A model generated the notes under the pieces. It worked only from the letters and a program-made list of their open reading frames with translations. It had not been told where the DNA came from and did not search any database. DNA of 64,000 nt, from NCBI GenBank assembly GCA_947579605.1, contig OX388307.1, positions 9,649,237 through 9,713,236 on the forward strand, given 5' to 3'. Numbering within the stretch: position 1 is the first letter of the stretch; each line of letters opens with the position of its first letter. The position numbers were made by a program, and so were the translations under genes. Below are positions 11,801 to 22,100 of this stretch, piece after piece. Source of the DNA: Athripsodes cinereus. Taxonomy: Eukaryota; Arthropoda; Insecta; Trichoptera; Leptoceridae.

Positions 11801-14368
11801 GCCCTTGAAAGCCGGCTTGCAATTTATAATGTCACTGTGGAAGTACTAATTAAGTATAAGTGTTTTATTTTCATAAATTTAACATTAACTTCCACCAAGT
11901 ACCATCGGTTGAGAATATCAACTTAATTTTATATCTTGTTTGATTTTGTTGGCACTAACTATGTGGTAATCACGAAACATTACCACAGTGTTGCATTACT
12001 ACAAGATTACAGCATTACTACAAGAGCGTTGAAAACGGTAGTGTTTTTAAAAAATTAAAGTGGTTGTAAAGTGTTGTTCAACAAGAACTTTGTTTTTTAA
12101 TTGTGGCAACACCAGCAACATGATAGTTTTGACATTTAATTTTTTGACGTATTCGTAGTGGATGCATTGGCAATTGTTGCAATGAATTCAATTTCGCTTG
12201 AAAATCGCATTAAAATAATTAAAATCCATTATGAAAATGGTGGTTCTGCTAAAGTGACATTTCGTCAAATTCGTGATATTTTCGGACAACATAATCGTCC
12301 TTCTGAGACCGCTATTAAGAATTTGGTCGCTAAATTTGAGTCGACAGGCTCGATACAAAATGTGTTAACACCAACGCGTGTACGACCGGGTCGTTCAACT
12401 GAAAACATCGCAGCCGTGAGCCACAGTGTTGAAGCAGATCCAAATTTGTCAATTCCTCGACGTTCTCGACAATTGGGGTTATCCAAAACCACCACATGGC
12501 GAATTTTGCGTAAGGATTTGGCTTTGAAGCCTTACAAGGTTCAACTGGTGCAGGAATTGAAGCCGAACGACCATTCAAATCGCCGTAGATTCGCTCAATT
12601 CATTCAGGAACAACCCGCTGGTTTTTCTGAAAAAATCATTTTTTCAGACGAAGCCCATTTTCACTTGTCAGGGTACGTCAACAAGCAAAATTGCCGCATT
12701 TGGGCTTCTGAAAATCCTAGAGCAATTATTGAGAAGCCGTTGCATGCTCAGCGTGTCACTGTATGGTGCGCTATGTGGTCTGGAGGCGTGATTGGGCCGT
12801 TTTTTTTCGAAGATGAGACTGGAAATGCGGTAACGGTCAATGGATCACGCTATCGCAAGATGTTGACAACTCAATTTTGGCCTATTATTGATGACGTGGA
12901 TATCACTGACATGTGGTTTCAACAGGACGGTGCCACATGTCACACAGCCAATGAAACGATCAATTTATTGCAAACCAAATTTCCCGATCGCATGATTTCA
13001 CGAAACTCAGCTGTTAAGTGGCCAGCCAGATCGTGTGATTTAACGCCACTGGATTATTTTTTGTGGGGCTATGTTAAGGACAGAGTCTATACGGAGCCAA
13101 TCGAATCGATTGCAGCCTTAAAACTCAAAATCCGTGATGTGATTAGCGAAATAGTCCCGCCATTTTGCCAAAAAGTGATTAAAAACTTTGATGAAAGAAT
13201 CGACATCTGTCAGCGTGCTCGTGGTGGACATTTGTCAGATATCATTTTTCATGCATAATTGCCAAACTTTTCTCTTTGTAATTCAATAAAAATTTTAATC
13301 ATCTTCATCAAATTTTTTTGTTTTATTTTGTTTTAAAAAACAAAGTCCTTGTTGAAAAACCCTTTAGTACATAATTAACTAATTCTTTAATTAAAAATAA
13401 TTTTATATCTTCAGCAAGCAGCATTAAATGTAATGAATATTTTGAACTACTCCAGATTAATCATTCCAATTGATCACACTCATCCATAGTCAACCTACTT
13501 GAATAGGTATTAACTATTATTAAATAGGTATTAGGTAGGTATGTTGTATATACGATACACATACATATGTGAACTTCCTTAAGGAGTGCACAACACAGAG
13601 TTTCGACGCTTATGAATCGACTTAGGCTTGGTTAAACCAAGTACGTTTGTACATTGATATTGATTGAATAAAGTATTTATTATTTACAGCTGGCAAGTTA
13701 ATACCTATTCAAATAGGTTGACTATGGATGAGTGTGATCAATTGGAATGATTAATCTGGAGTAGTTCAAAATATGTTTGACATCTACACTTCTAGTAAGT
13801 TAAGAATCCAGTTCCCGACATCCAATTGTGTCAAAATAATTCATAACGTAATGAATATTCTTGTCCATTTCATTTTGTGTTCATTCATCCTCACTATCAT
13901 GGCATTTGCACAAGTAGGGTAGCCGGCGAACTGACTTCATTTAATAAACATGCAAATCATTCTTTTCAACAATAAAAGTTAAGACATTCAGGATGTGCGT
14001 GCCCCTAATCACTGCATTTTTCGGGACACTCTTACTTACAAAAAATAGTGGGAGACCTATTTTATGCCGGGTACTCTATTTTGTATTTTGAAGAAAAGTG
14101 CTCTAATTTAGTAGTTAAGTATTTTTGTGATTAATCGACGTGGCTCAACAATGTACTTGAGCATTATACTACAACAGATGTTTTTTATTCTGTGCCTCTT
14201 CACAGTAAAAAATACTTCCAAATAGATGATCACATTTATATTTTATAAATACTTTTTTTATTGCAGTGGGAATCATACTTCGATGACCTAACTAAAGGAG
14301 TTCGCAGATACCTAAACAATGAGCCCTTGAAGACAATTCCAGCTGCAAAGAAAAAGCAGAACATGTAA
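8879..14368 (+). CDS. fatty acyl-CoA reductase (alcohol-forming)
   Basis: Reduces fatty acyl-CoA to fatty alcohol with NADPH, feeding wax, cuticular lipid or, in moths, pheromone precursors; probably ER- or peroxisome-associated. Coding exons with GT-AG borders and consistent phase: 8879-9076, 9263-9514, 10249-10394, 10574-10683, 10813-11005, 11105-11221, 11321-11600, 14267-14368, giving 465 residues. The Rossmann motif TGGTGFLG is at residues 19-26 and the active-site pair YTFTK at 208-212. The C-terminal FAR_C (Sterile-like) domain begins near HLKFLNSIW. The length is slightly short for insect reductases of about 500 residues. The ATG directly follows an acceptor, so the 5' UTR is spliced. 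The last intron (2.7 kb) holds a DD41D transposon and foldback repeats. Which acyl chain it prefers cannot be read from sequence. Confidence 0.93.
9880..10125 (-). mobile_element. 3' end fragment of an RTE-type LINE inside a reductase intron
   Basis: Minus-strand tail of a LINE ORF2 (RRTMWLNNVVKILKIGRVLS, then NVVEAKEECKDR), homologous to the fragments at 6277-6535, 16245-16495 and the long copy at 32721-34600. It lies in the second intron, antisense to the gene, and is frame-damaged. Confidence 0.8.
11681..11875. repeat. short MITE / inverted-repeat element in the last reductase intron
   Basis: The left arm (AAAACACTTACATTTAGTAC, CCACAGTGAC) and right arm (GTCACTGTGG, AAGTACTAATTAAG, ATAAGTGTTTTATTTT) are inverted copies of about 40 bp enclosing some 110 bp. 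No coding capacity. Termini and target duplication are not resolved. Confidence 0.6.
12069..13364 (+). mobile_element. complete Tc1/mariner-superfamily element, DD41D type
   Basis: Flanked by TA dinucleotides at 12067-12068 and 13365-13366. Inverted termini are about 32 bp with three mismatches: the left starts AAGTGTTGTTCAACAAG and the right, read inward, AAGGGTTTTTCAACAAG, both followed by ACTTTGTTTTTTAA-like sequence. The 1296-bp unit holds one uninterrupted transposase gene, so it is structurally complete and possibly young. Confidence 0.93.
12158..13258 (+). CDS. DD41D mariner-superfamily transposase, intact
   Basis: A cut-and-paste transposase that would bind the element's inverted repeats in the nucleus and excise it. 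The 366-residue frame is uninterrupted. An N-terminal helix-turn-helix region (about 15-125) contains an RVRPGR linker near residue 74. The catalytic DDE/D core shows D164 (IIFSDEAHFHL), D257 (WFQQDGATCHT) and D299 (DLTPLDYFLWG). The spacing between the second and third aspartates is 41 residues, so DD41D. This class includes the rosa-like elements (family assignment from memory). The start is M1 at 12158; M9 at 12182 is an alternative. A polyadenylation-type AATAAA follows at about 13285. It sits sense-strand in the last reductase intron. Confidence 0.93.
   Translation: MDALAIVAMNSISLENRIKIIKIHYENGGSAKVTFRQIRDIFGQHNRPSETAIKNLVAKFESTGSIQNVLTPTRVRPGRSTENIAAVSHSVEADPNLSIPRRSRQLGLSKTTTWRILRKDLALKPYKVQLVQELKPNDHSNRRRFAQFIQEQPAGFSEKIIFSDEAHFHLSGYVNKQNCRIWASENPRAIIEKPLHAQRVTVWCAMWSGGVIGPFFFEDETGNAVTVNGSRYRKMLTTQFWPIIDDVDITDMWFQQDGATCHTANETINLLQTKFPDRMISRNSAVKWPARSCDLTPLDYFLWGYVKDRVYTEPIESIAALKLKIRDVISEIVPPFCQKVIKNFDERIDICQRARGGHLSDIIFHA
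13437..13774. repeat. long foldback repeat with 78-bp near-perfect arms
   Basis: Arms 13437-13514 and 13697-13774 are reverse complements over 78 bp with a single mismatch (CTACTTGAA versus CTATTTGAA). The loop is 182 bp. There is no coding frame. The repeat lies in the last reductase intron, 72 bp beyond the DD41D element, and would be transcribed as a hairpin in the pre-mRNA. It is probably a foldback MITE. A TAATGAATATT word occurs at 13431 and again near 13857 and may mark a larger unit. Confidence 0.85.
13893..14100 (-). repeat. short interspersed repeat (CCACTTGTGGGATATGCC family), minus copy
   Basis: Contains, on the minus strand, the family landmarks ACATCCTGAATGTCTT, a TTTGCATGTTTA block and GGCTACCCTACTTGTG, plus a head segment with GAGTACCCGGCATAAAATAG. 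Other copies: 15517-15605, 37470-37580, 42111-42205, 54550-54690, 55335-55410, 58900-59055 and 63780-63995. Confidence 0.65.
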
Positions 14369-14573
14369 CTACATATTATATTGTTTTGAATATTGCCCCA
14401 TATTGCCAGATTATCTCCATTATTAGCCAAAAGAAAGTTTTCTAATTCAGGTTCTTCCTCTCAGTGAAGATAAAATTTAGATGACGGGTTTTCTAATATT
14501 TCATGGTCCTAGTGTGTAGGAGCAATTAAGTGACTAAATAATCACATCTTGGAGATGTGTACTAATAAACTTT

Positions 14574-15315
14574 GGGAACTAATTATTTGTTCGGCTATTA
14601 ATCCATTCGTTCGGCAAGAAAAAATCAGCATTTAAGTAATTTGCACAGCAAATAATGTTTTCATCGGCAATAAATAAAAAATAAGTGCAACACTTGTTTT
14701 ACAAACAAACTTGGTTATATCGGCAAATTAACAAATTTTAACGGCTTTATAAATACTCGCACAACAAAATAATTAATTGACCAGCAGAATTTTTATTTGA
14801 CCGGCAGAAAGTATTAGATAAACAATATTTTCCACACACCGATTTACCTTCGGATTCACATGAAGTTTTTGTGATTTCTTACCAAATTAATGATGACCAC
14901 GAAAATAATCCCAGTTTTCGCTTTGCTATATCAACGAAATATCTAACTGAAATGTCGAAAAACGCTAGTGTCGTTCATTCAGATGCTACATATAAAATCA
15001 CATAAAAAGATGCTACATACAAAGATTTATTATTTGAACAAGATTAAAAATTTAGCTTTCACAAGTTTAATTAAAATTAGCTCACAGTTTGCTGGTCATT
15101 TATTTATTTTGCTGGACAAATAATCATTATGCCGGTCAAATAATAATTTTGCCGGTCGATTAAATTTAGAGTTTAACAATATCATATTATTTGCAATAGA
15201 AATATAATATTCTCGCTGGGCATAAGTAGCATATCAACATGATATATTTGTCGGCAGAATACATTTTTCTGCTGAACATAACATCAATATTATGCTGATC
15301 GTTTAAATGATAGCC
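14574..15315. mobile_element. Mutator-like (MULE) element remnant with 9-bp target duplication
   Basis: The 9-bp word ATAAACTTT flanks the unit at 14565-14573 and 15316-15324. Ends are imperfect inverted repeats (GGGAACTAATTATTTGTTCGGC versus GGCTATCATTTAAACGATCAGC). The left third carries repeated TCGGCA/GACCGGCA words and the right third the reverse complement, TGCCGGTC/TGCTGGTC. Between them, 14841-15005 encodes about 54 residues (SHEVFVISYQINDD, FRFAISTKYL, VVHSDATYKIT, then stop). These resemble the part of MULE transposases around the first catalytic Asp (DATYK motif). A 9-bp duplication is characteristic of Mutator. The element is clearly inactive. Confidence 0.75.
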
Positions 15316-15516
15316 ATAAACTTTCATCTGCTTATCCAACAATTCTTATCTTACCATATAACTGATTATGATGGGTTTTTAAAAAAAACTGAATTCAGTG
15401 CCAACGTCAAATTTGTTTCTAAAGGCAGAGGTCAAGTTTTAATAAAAATCGGCAAATTTCCATTGCCTAGATAATTACTGAATTACTTACATTACTTAGA
15501 TAATTGTAAGAAAAGA

Positions 15517-15605
15517 AATTGGCACTAAGAGGACACCATGCATGTTTATTGCATGCTGCTGGTTTGCTGACTACCCCACTTGTGGGATATGCCATGATAG
15601 AATAG
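15517..15605 (+). repeat. short interspersed repeat, plus copy (3' part)
   Basis: Reads TTGGCACTAAGAGGAC, then TGCATGCTGCTGGTTTGCTG and CCCCACTTGTGGGATATGCC, the 3' half of the family whose best copies lie at 58900-59055 and 63780-63995. It is followed by an A/T-rich run with TAAATAAATAAA. Confidence 0.75.
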
Positions 15606-15769
15606 TAGTAATAAAATAAATAAATAAACTTTATTGTACATTTTCATGGTACAAACGGTGGGTTTATGCCTGCAGGCAATTTTTAACAACCAACCAGTAA
15701 TAGTTGTAATTGTTAGAAAAATGAAGATACAAACTTGTTTTATTAACATTTTAATGTTTTTTTTTTTAG

Positions 15770-15913
15770 ATTACTGGTGGCTCATATATTCCTGCAGATC
15801 CTGGTGTATTGGTCCATCTGGTCCTTCTCTTCATCACTCCTTGGTCTCACTTACCGACAGAGTGCTTGGACTCTACCTCTGATCTACTTTACTCTTTCTC
15901 TTATTTAAAATAA
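15770..15913 (+). CDS. possible orphan terminal exon
   Basis: A polypyrimidine run (15749-15767) ends in AG, followed by 47 open codons (ITGGSYIPADPGVLVHLVLL to SYLK) and a TAA. An AATAAA lies near 16167. The phase would match splicing from the reductase donor at 11600, making an alternative C-terminus possible. It could equally belong to another gene or be chance. I recognise no family. Confidence 0.25.
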   Translation: MTGGSYIPADPGVLVHLVLLFITPWSHLPTECLDSTSDLLYSFSYLK

Positions 15914-16244
15914 GTAGTTCCCATTTCTTGTGTATTGTACTATTTAGTTAATGGGTCAGTATTTGATTTCTGTCCACGACATCAATCATTCCATTTGGAC
16001 AAATCACAGTCCTAAAGTTGTCTATTTATTGAAGTTTCTTATTTCTATATATTTTTGTATAATATAATGTAAGCATTTGAATCAAATAAGAAGTGATTTC
16101 TAAATAGCTAGCATTCCATCTATAGTATAACTTATGTATTTTGTTACATTATTTTTGTGTTGTGAAATAAATTAATATTCCAACTTAGAGGACAAAGGTT
16201 GACATGAATCTCTTTTATGTAATTAATTTTCGTAAACGTGTATT

Positions 16245-16495
16245 TTAATGCTGTAAGTTATTTACATACATACCATCACGTCCTTTCCCTCGCAGCGTAG
16301 GCGGAAAGCACAGAGTACCACTTTCTCCTGTCTTTGCTTTTATCACATCCATGCAATTTCTCATGCACGGTCTCTTATTCATTGTACTCAGCATGTGTCG
16401 GCACTTAGGGTCTGGTCCACATAATCTAGCCATTTAATCCTCACTCAGTCACGTTTCTGAGTTACCCTTTCTCTCAGCCATGCAAGGATGAATTG
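16245..16495 (-). mobile_element. 3' end fragment of an RTE-type LINE
   Basis: Minus-strand pieces (RPCMRNCMDVIKAKT and the GKGRDGMYV tail made by CATACATACCATCACG) match the 3' end of the LINE at 32721-34600. Heavily decayed and 5'-truncated. Confidence 0.75.
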
Positions 16496-16977
16496 GATTG
16501 TAAGTAATACTACTAATCATTTATTTACCTAATCATTTAAAACGTTAAATAGTTAGTGAGATTATATTTGTAGGCTATTTAGAAATGCAATTATAATATC
16601 TACAAGGTAATCTTTTACTTAGCGTGTGGTAATTAATGTACTGAAGGTCCCAATCTACTTGTATTTTATAGGTATAAACTTTATTAATTGTCTATAGTAA
16701 AGGTGTTGTATGATAACAATATTCTGGATTAATATAATTACTGTTTTGTTATTAATTGAAATAAAATGCTTTTTGTATAATCCCTCTTTAACTTTCACTT
16801 AGGTACTCTATAATTCAACTCTCTTGGTAAGTACACAGAAGAGGTTTCTGTTTGAGAAGTATTAAAAATGATTCTGAAAATCTTAAGTAGCAAATGGCAC
16901 ACTGTCAAATATATGGGAGATAATTATTACAGGATTACTAGCTGGGCAAACGTTGTTTTACCATATACATTATTTCT

Positions 16978-17275
16978 AGATTACTAATATCGCTATTAAA
17001 AAATAGGGGTTGATGGTAGGATGAAAATTTAGGGCTGTATGTATTTTTTTAATGCCTCACCATACATTTTTTTTTTTTTTTTTGTCTAAGATATAAAAAA
17101 AAATAAGGGTGGACCACCCTTAACTTTAAAGTGAATGAAAAATAGATGTTGGTCGATTCTCAGGCCTACCTGATAAGCACGCAAATTTCATCAAAATTGG
17201 TCCAACCGTTTCGGAGCAGTATGACAACAGACACTGTGACATGAGAATTTTATATATTAGATTAGAACTCTGTGG
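16978..17275. repeat. interspersed repeat with TTTCATCAAAATTGGTCCAA tail motif
   Basis: Contains GGTGGACCACCC, the block CAAATTTCATCAAAATTGG and CCAACCGTTTCGGAGCAG, then TTATATATTAGATTAG. This arrangement is typical of a very abundant interspersed repeat of insect genomes (recognised from memory, not verified). No coding content. The flanks at 16496-16977 and 17276-17734 show nothing further except a weak match to repeat sequence at 17515-17570. Confidence 0.5.
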
Positions 17276-17734
17276 TTTTGTAACATGTTCAATAGGTTTT
17301 GCTCAGGAGAGCCAGGTTCAGATAAGTTCAAAATGATACTGGGCCATCCAAGAATTAAGAAAAAAAAGTTCAATATATACAACTAATCAAAGCAAATTTT
17401 GGGATAAAAATTGTGGGCAAGGGAAATTATCAAACTCTGGAAATCTGAACCCTAAACTAAAAAAGCCCACACTTTTGAAAAATCAGAAAATATTCTTTAA
17501 CAAAAATGAGAATATAAAACATTTCAATTCCCTATATTATTTTTAAATTTTGGCGATGGGTGAGTGCAAGAAAAATCATCTAATAATGAGACTGGAAAAA
17601 ATAACGTCCTCTGCAAGCCGTAGTAAAATTATCAAACATTGACTTGATCTTGGAGATAAAAAGGATGAGGAGCACTGACTTGCACCATCACAAAGATAGC
17701 TTGGATAAATAAAATGTGTTATTTAATAATAATG

Positions 17735-19162
17735 ATTTTATTTTGTACAACAAACTATATTCCTTACTTAAATTGAAAACAAGTTTAATTTTTATAATGT
17801 CCCCATAGGTAGACCCTATGTTGATATTGTTATGTGCATATCAATGTCTCTATAATACTATAGCATTATATGGGTAGCTACATCTTCTGCATTTGTAATG
17901 TCACATCCATATATTAATCTCCTGTACTCATATAGCCTGCATCACATGGGTATCTAAATTATATGCAACACTCCCATCACATCTTCAATTACAAGATTCA
18001 TAAGCTAACAAACAGTTCACTCCTAATGCAGACACACGTGACAATTTATTCAATGGGTTTTCTTGATTTTTACTTCTGTCTGTTACAAACACAAATTCCA
18101 ATAGTAATTAAAAACATAGCCTATAACAAATAAACACAGCATCGACACATCTAAAAATTCACATATATATTTACCACATATTATAAGTTATATATTAGAT
18201 TAAATCATGTACAAGAGTCATATACAGACCAATAATAAAAGAGAATAGATAACTGATCTCAGTTATATATGTAAATAGTTTTGAATAAACTTATATTTAT
18301 TAATAATTACATTAATACAATCTGTAAAATATTTAAAGGCAACGGAAATAATCATTCAAATTTTAGGTGTCAAATTATATACTAAATAAATAAGTTACAA
18401 TTATGATGTGATGGATGATGTGAAGAAATAAAGAAACAGTAAAGATATGCATTGTTGGAACACAATCTGCTGCATTTTTTGGACATATTCTAATTACACA
18501 GAGCACATCATTCGTACAGACTTTGAGAACATATCAGAATGGTGGGAAAAATGGTGGACCACTGTACCTAGTATGTCATATCTGCCAACAAACATCCCAC
18601 ATTTCTCTTCCAACAGGTGATTGATGTAATATCTAGTATACAATTATACGCATTGCATCGCTTCTAGCTTAATAAATATTATTTTCTTTACACAAAATAC
18701 ATAATAAAAATGCTATTCAATAACCAAAATTATAAAGATATTTGCAAGAATATTTAATAGTCTTTCGGCACAAATATTTAACTTAACATTACAAATAAAG
18801 ATTATAATAATATTATCATAAAATATGGAAATAAAACAAGAAAAGCAGAATAATCACTCTTCATTACATAATATGTTACAGTATACAAAAATAGTTCTTA
18901 TTAATTTAGGATTCACATCACAACATACCAGTAATGCGATGTTCTGATGGAATTACATTACGTGTGTGGGACACATGAACAATCTCAATACTAACTTGGT
19001 ATAACCGGAGACTCATAAGAGAATTCTCAGATATATATAGTACGATTACAAGACAACATTCAGTAACTGGCTGTAGGCTCAACAAAATAATACATGAGTT
19101 GATTGTTCACTGTGCTGCTAGTACATTGTGTTTGAAATAATGTATAATCAGTAAAACATAAA
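17735..19162 (-). other. probable 3' UTR of the coatomer gamma gene
   Basis: The stretch follows the gamma-COP stop codon on the minus strand, is AT-rich and non-coding, and ends near an AATAAA on the minus strand (plus-strand ATTTTATTTTG near 17736-17746). The extent is inferred from that signal only. Confidence 0.4.
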
Positions 19163-22100
19163 TTATCCTATGGCAGATGTAATTAGTTCAGCGACATCGG
19201 GATTTGGCGAACGTGTAATGAGGTGCATGGTTACACCGTCACTAAGTGCTAGCCTAGCTCTAACTAAGATATCATAGTTCCCTCTGAAGTAGCCAGCGCA
19301 GAGCAACGTGTGCACTGAAGCCCCATCAGCTACTCTTTCAGATCCCTCTGCAGGCATTAATCCTAAGTATTGAATAATGTTCTTGACAGCTTCCTGCAGT
19401 GTAGGAACTTCAGTCAAAGCATAAGTATCTTCAACTTCTACATATCCTTCAGCATTTGAATTCTCCCACACTGCATTGAAATTGACTTTCTTTACTCTCT
19501 GAATTTGGTCACTGAGGGTTATTTCCAAATCTTTCACAATATACTCATCAGAATATCCCTTGTCTGAATCGGGAATACCTGTGTTAGGATCACAGTCCTT
19601 GACAACAAATTTCAGAGTTACACCAAAAGTACCAACGCTTGTGTCGAGATCTTGTGGGAATTGCAATATAGAAAATACTGTGCCCTTTTGATTATAGGGG
19701 AGCTTTTCACAGGGCACTTCACCTAAAATTATATATCCATTAGGAACATCACTCAGTTCTACATGGACGTCCTCCAGCAGCTGATCATTCATGGTGTTCA
19801 TGCAGTCAAACTGCAATATCAAGTGCTGGGCATATACATGTTTGATGCACTTGACAGTGTATTCTATTTCAGATTCGGTTAAGTCTACTGTCTCAGATGA
19901 TTTGAACAACACTCCACAGGCTGCAATGCCAGGAATACTGTTTAGTTTTTCTGCATACGCTTCTTCCTTAGTGACTTGCTGAGGTTTAGGCAAATTGTTG
20001 CTCGTGATGATCATACCATCTAAAGCAGCATTCTTTTGAGTTGCTTCTTCTGCTAATGATTTAGGAGTAACTATAGGCACGGATTTCAAATTGAACGGAA
20101 TATTAATATCTGTAGCGACATGTTCTTTAAGAGCTCTCTCTAAAGCTGGAATAGATATTTGTGGTATTTCTACAATATAGTTGTTGATTAGATATCTCTC
20201 TTCACTTTCTAAGATGTGACTATAATATGTGGCCCTGTCTCTAACCTCATCATCAGTATCCATCTGACACCTGGCAAGTAGCACTCTGATGTTGGGTAAT
20301 AAATCAGGGCAGGCAGCACCAAACTGGGCCATGGCAGACACAGCTGCTGCACGCACTGTGGCATTCTCCAATATAACTCTGTTGTAAATAAACCTGATGT
20401 ATCTGAAGGGTTGCTTGGTGCGAGGACCTTCTTTACCCAGCAAATGTAAGATTCTCACTGCTAATGATGTGTGTTCACAATCTTCAATGAATTCACACAG
20501 ATGTGCTAGGCCAGTCTCCTTGGCTTCGTTATTCTCTTCGATAATAGTAATAATGGTGTCTACAATGGATGTTTTATAATCTAGTCCCCCCTCATCACGT
20601 AACATGCCTGACAGGAAACTCATCAGTATGGAATGTTTCCTGGGAAATTTAAGGCACAATAGTGTAATCGCTTGAACAACTACTATCTTGAATTCATCAG
20701 ATATCTCGGATACAAATGTAGCAATTTGTTTCATCAGCCTATCCACTGAACTTTCCGCACCAGTTTTTAGAAGAGTGGTTATAGCCAGTGTTGCGATAGA
20801 TCTGTTGGAATCAGTTATGAGATTTTCTAGATCAAGATTACAAGCTGTCACTACAGCTGGATGTGTCATTGCAACCTTGTTTAGAGTTCTGACAGCGGCA
20901 AAACGAAGTGTGGGCTTGGGAGAACCGCAGAACAACTGCAATACACTGACTGCGGGGGCCAACTCTCTACTTGAATTCCTCTTCAGGTTAACCAAAGCAT
21001 GGGCTGCTTCATATATAACCATTTCAGATTTATGACGCAAGCAAGACTCAATGAACTCAAGGAGTTGTGTGCTTACAGGACCACCTGGGAATCAAAAGAA
21101 AGGAAACAATTACATTTTATATGTCCATCAGTTAATTTTATAACAAAATCAGTTACTAAACATTAAGTTTACATACCATCTTCTTCTTCAATAAGTTCAC
21201 AAGCCATTCTGATAAGCATGCATAAAGCATACGGTGACCTCAATGAAGAATGTGTCAGTTTCCCTACGAGTTTGGTGACAGCCAAACGGTCTGAGCGGCG
21301 AATATGATACAATACTCCCAGGGCATGGTACTGTACCATTATATTGTCTGAATTGACTGCCTCCTATGAATGAGAAATAAAACATCAGCCACTATAAACA
21401 TAAATAACTTTTCTAATAATACAATAGGGTAATATCATTCATTGTAAATAAAAAATAAAATGTATAGTCAATGATATTAAATCTTGGCTATTCATAATTT
21501 TTTTAGCTGTAATTGATTCTTATTGTAAGTAATTATAATAAAAATCAGGGAGACCCTGTGTTCCGTATACAGTTTGATAAATATTCATTCAAACATCAAA
21601 ATCTATTGAATAAATTTCCTTTATTCACATCTGTGTATGTTATACGGAGTGACAGCAAAAAGGTCTTTTTCATTCACCGCCTTATTAAACACTTATTAAT
21701 TAATCAGAAAGTGTGTACTTTGTTTAGGGTTACAGATATCAAATATTACCCTGATCACTCGTAAACGAGTGGATGGCCTTTGAAAATAGAATAGAATAGA
21801 ATAGATATCAAATACTCATCTCAAAATAGGTGATCAGAAACTTAATGATTCGTTCTTATGATAAATGATTCTTATCTAAAAGTTAAATATGCTATATTTA
21901 CAATAGGACCAATTCTGAATCATAATGAACTAACTAAACTAACTGTTGAAATATCTTTATTTCTCGGATATTTCAGGAGTCCAAGGACTCCTATTTATCC
22001 GTTTAGGTGAAGATTTTTTTTTAATATTTGGACTCTCTCTATTCTAATACAACTATGCCAGTGTTGGCATCTACGATCCTACCACGTCAGTGGGCGGGGG

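Noticed and set aside
19791..21035. Plus-strand frames of 60-115 codons opposite gamma-COP
   Set aside because: Antisense shadows of a conserved coding exon; no splice or homology support.
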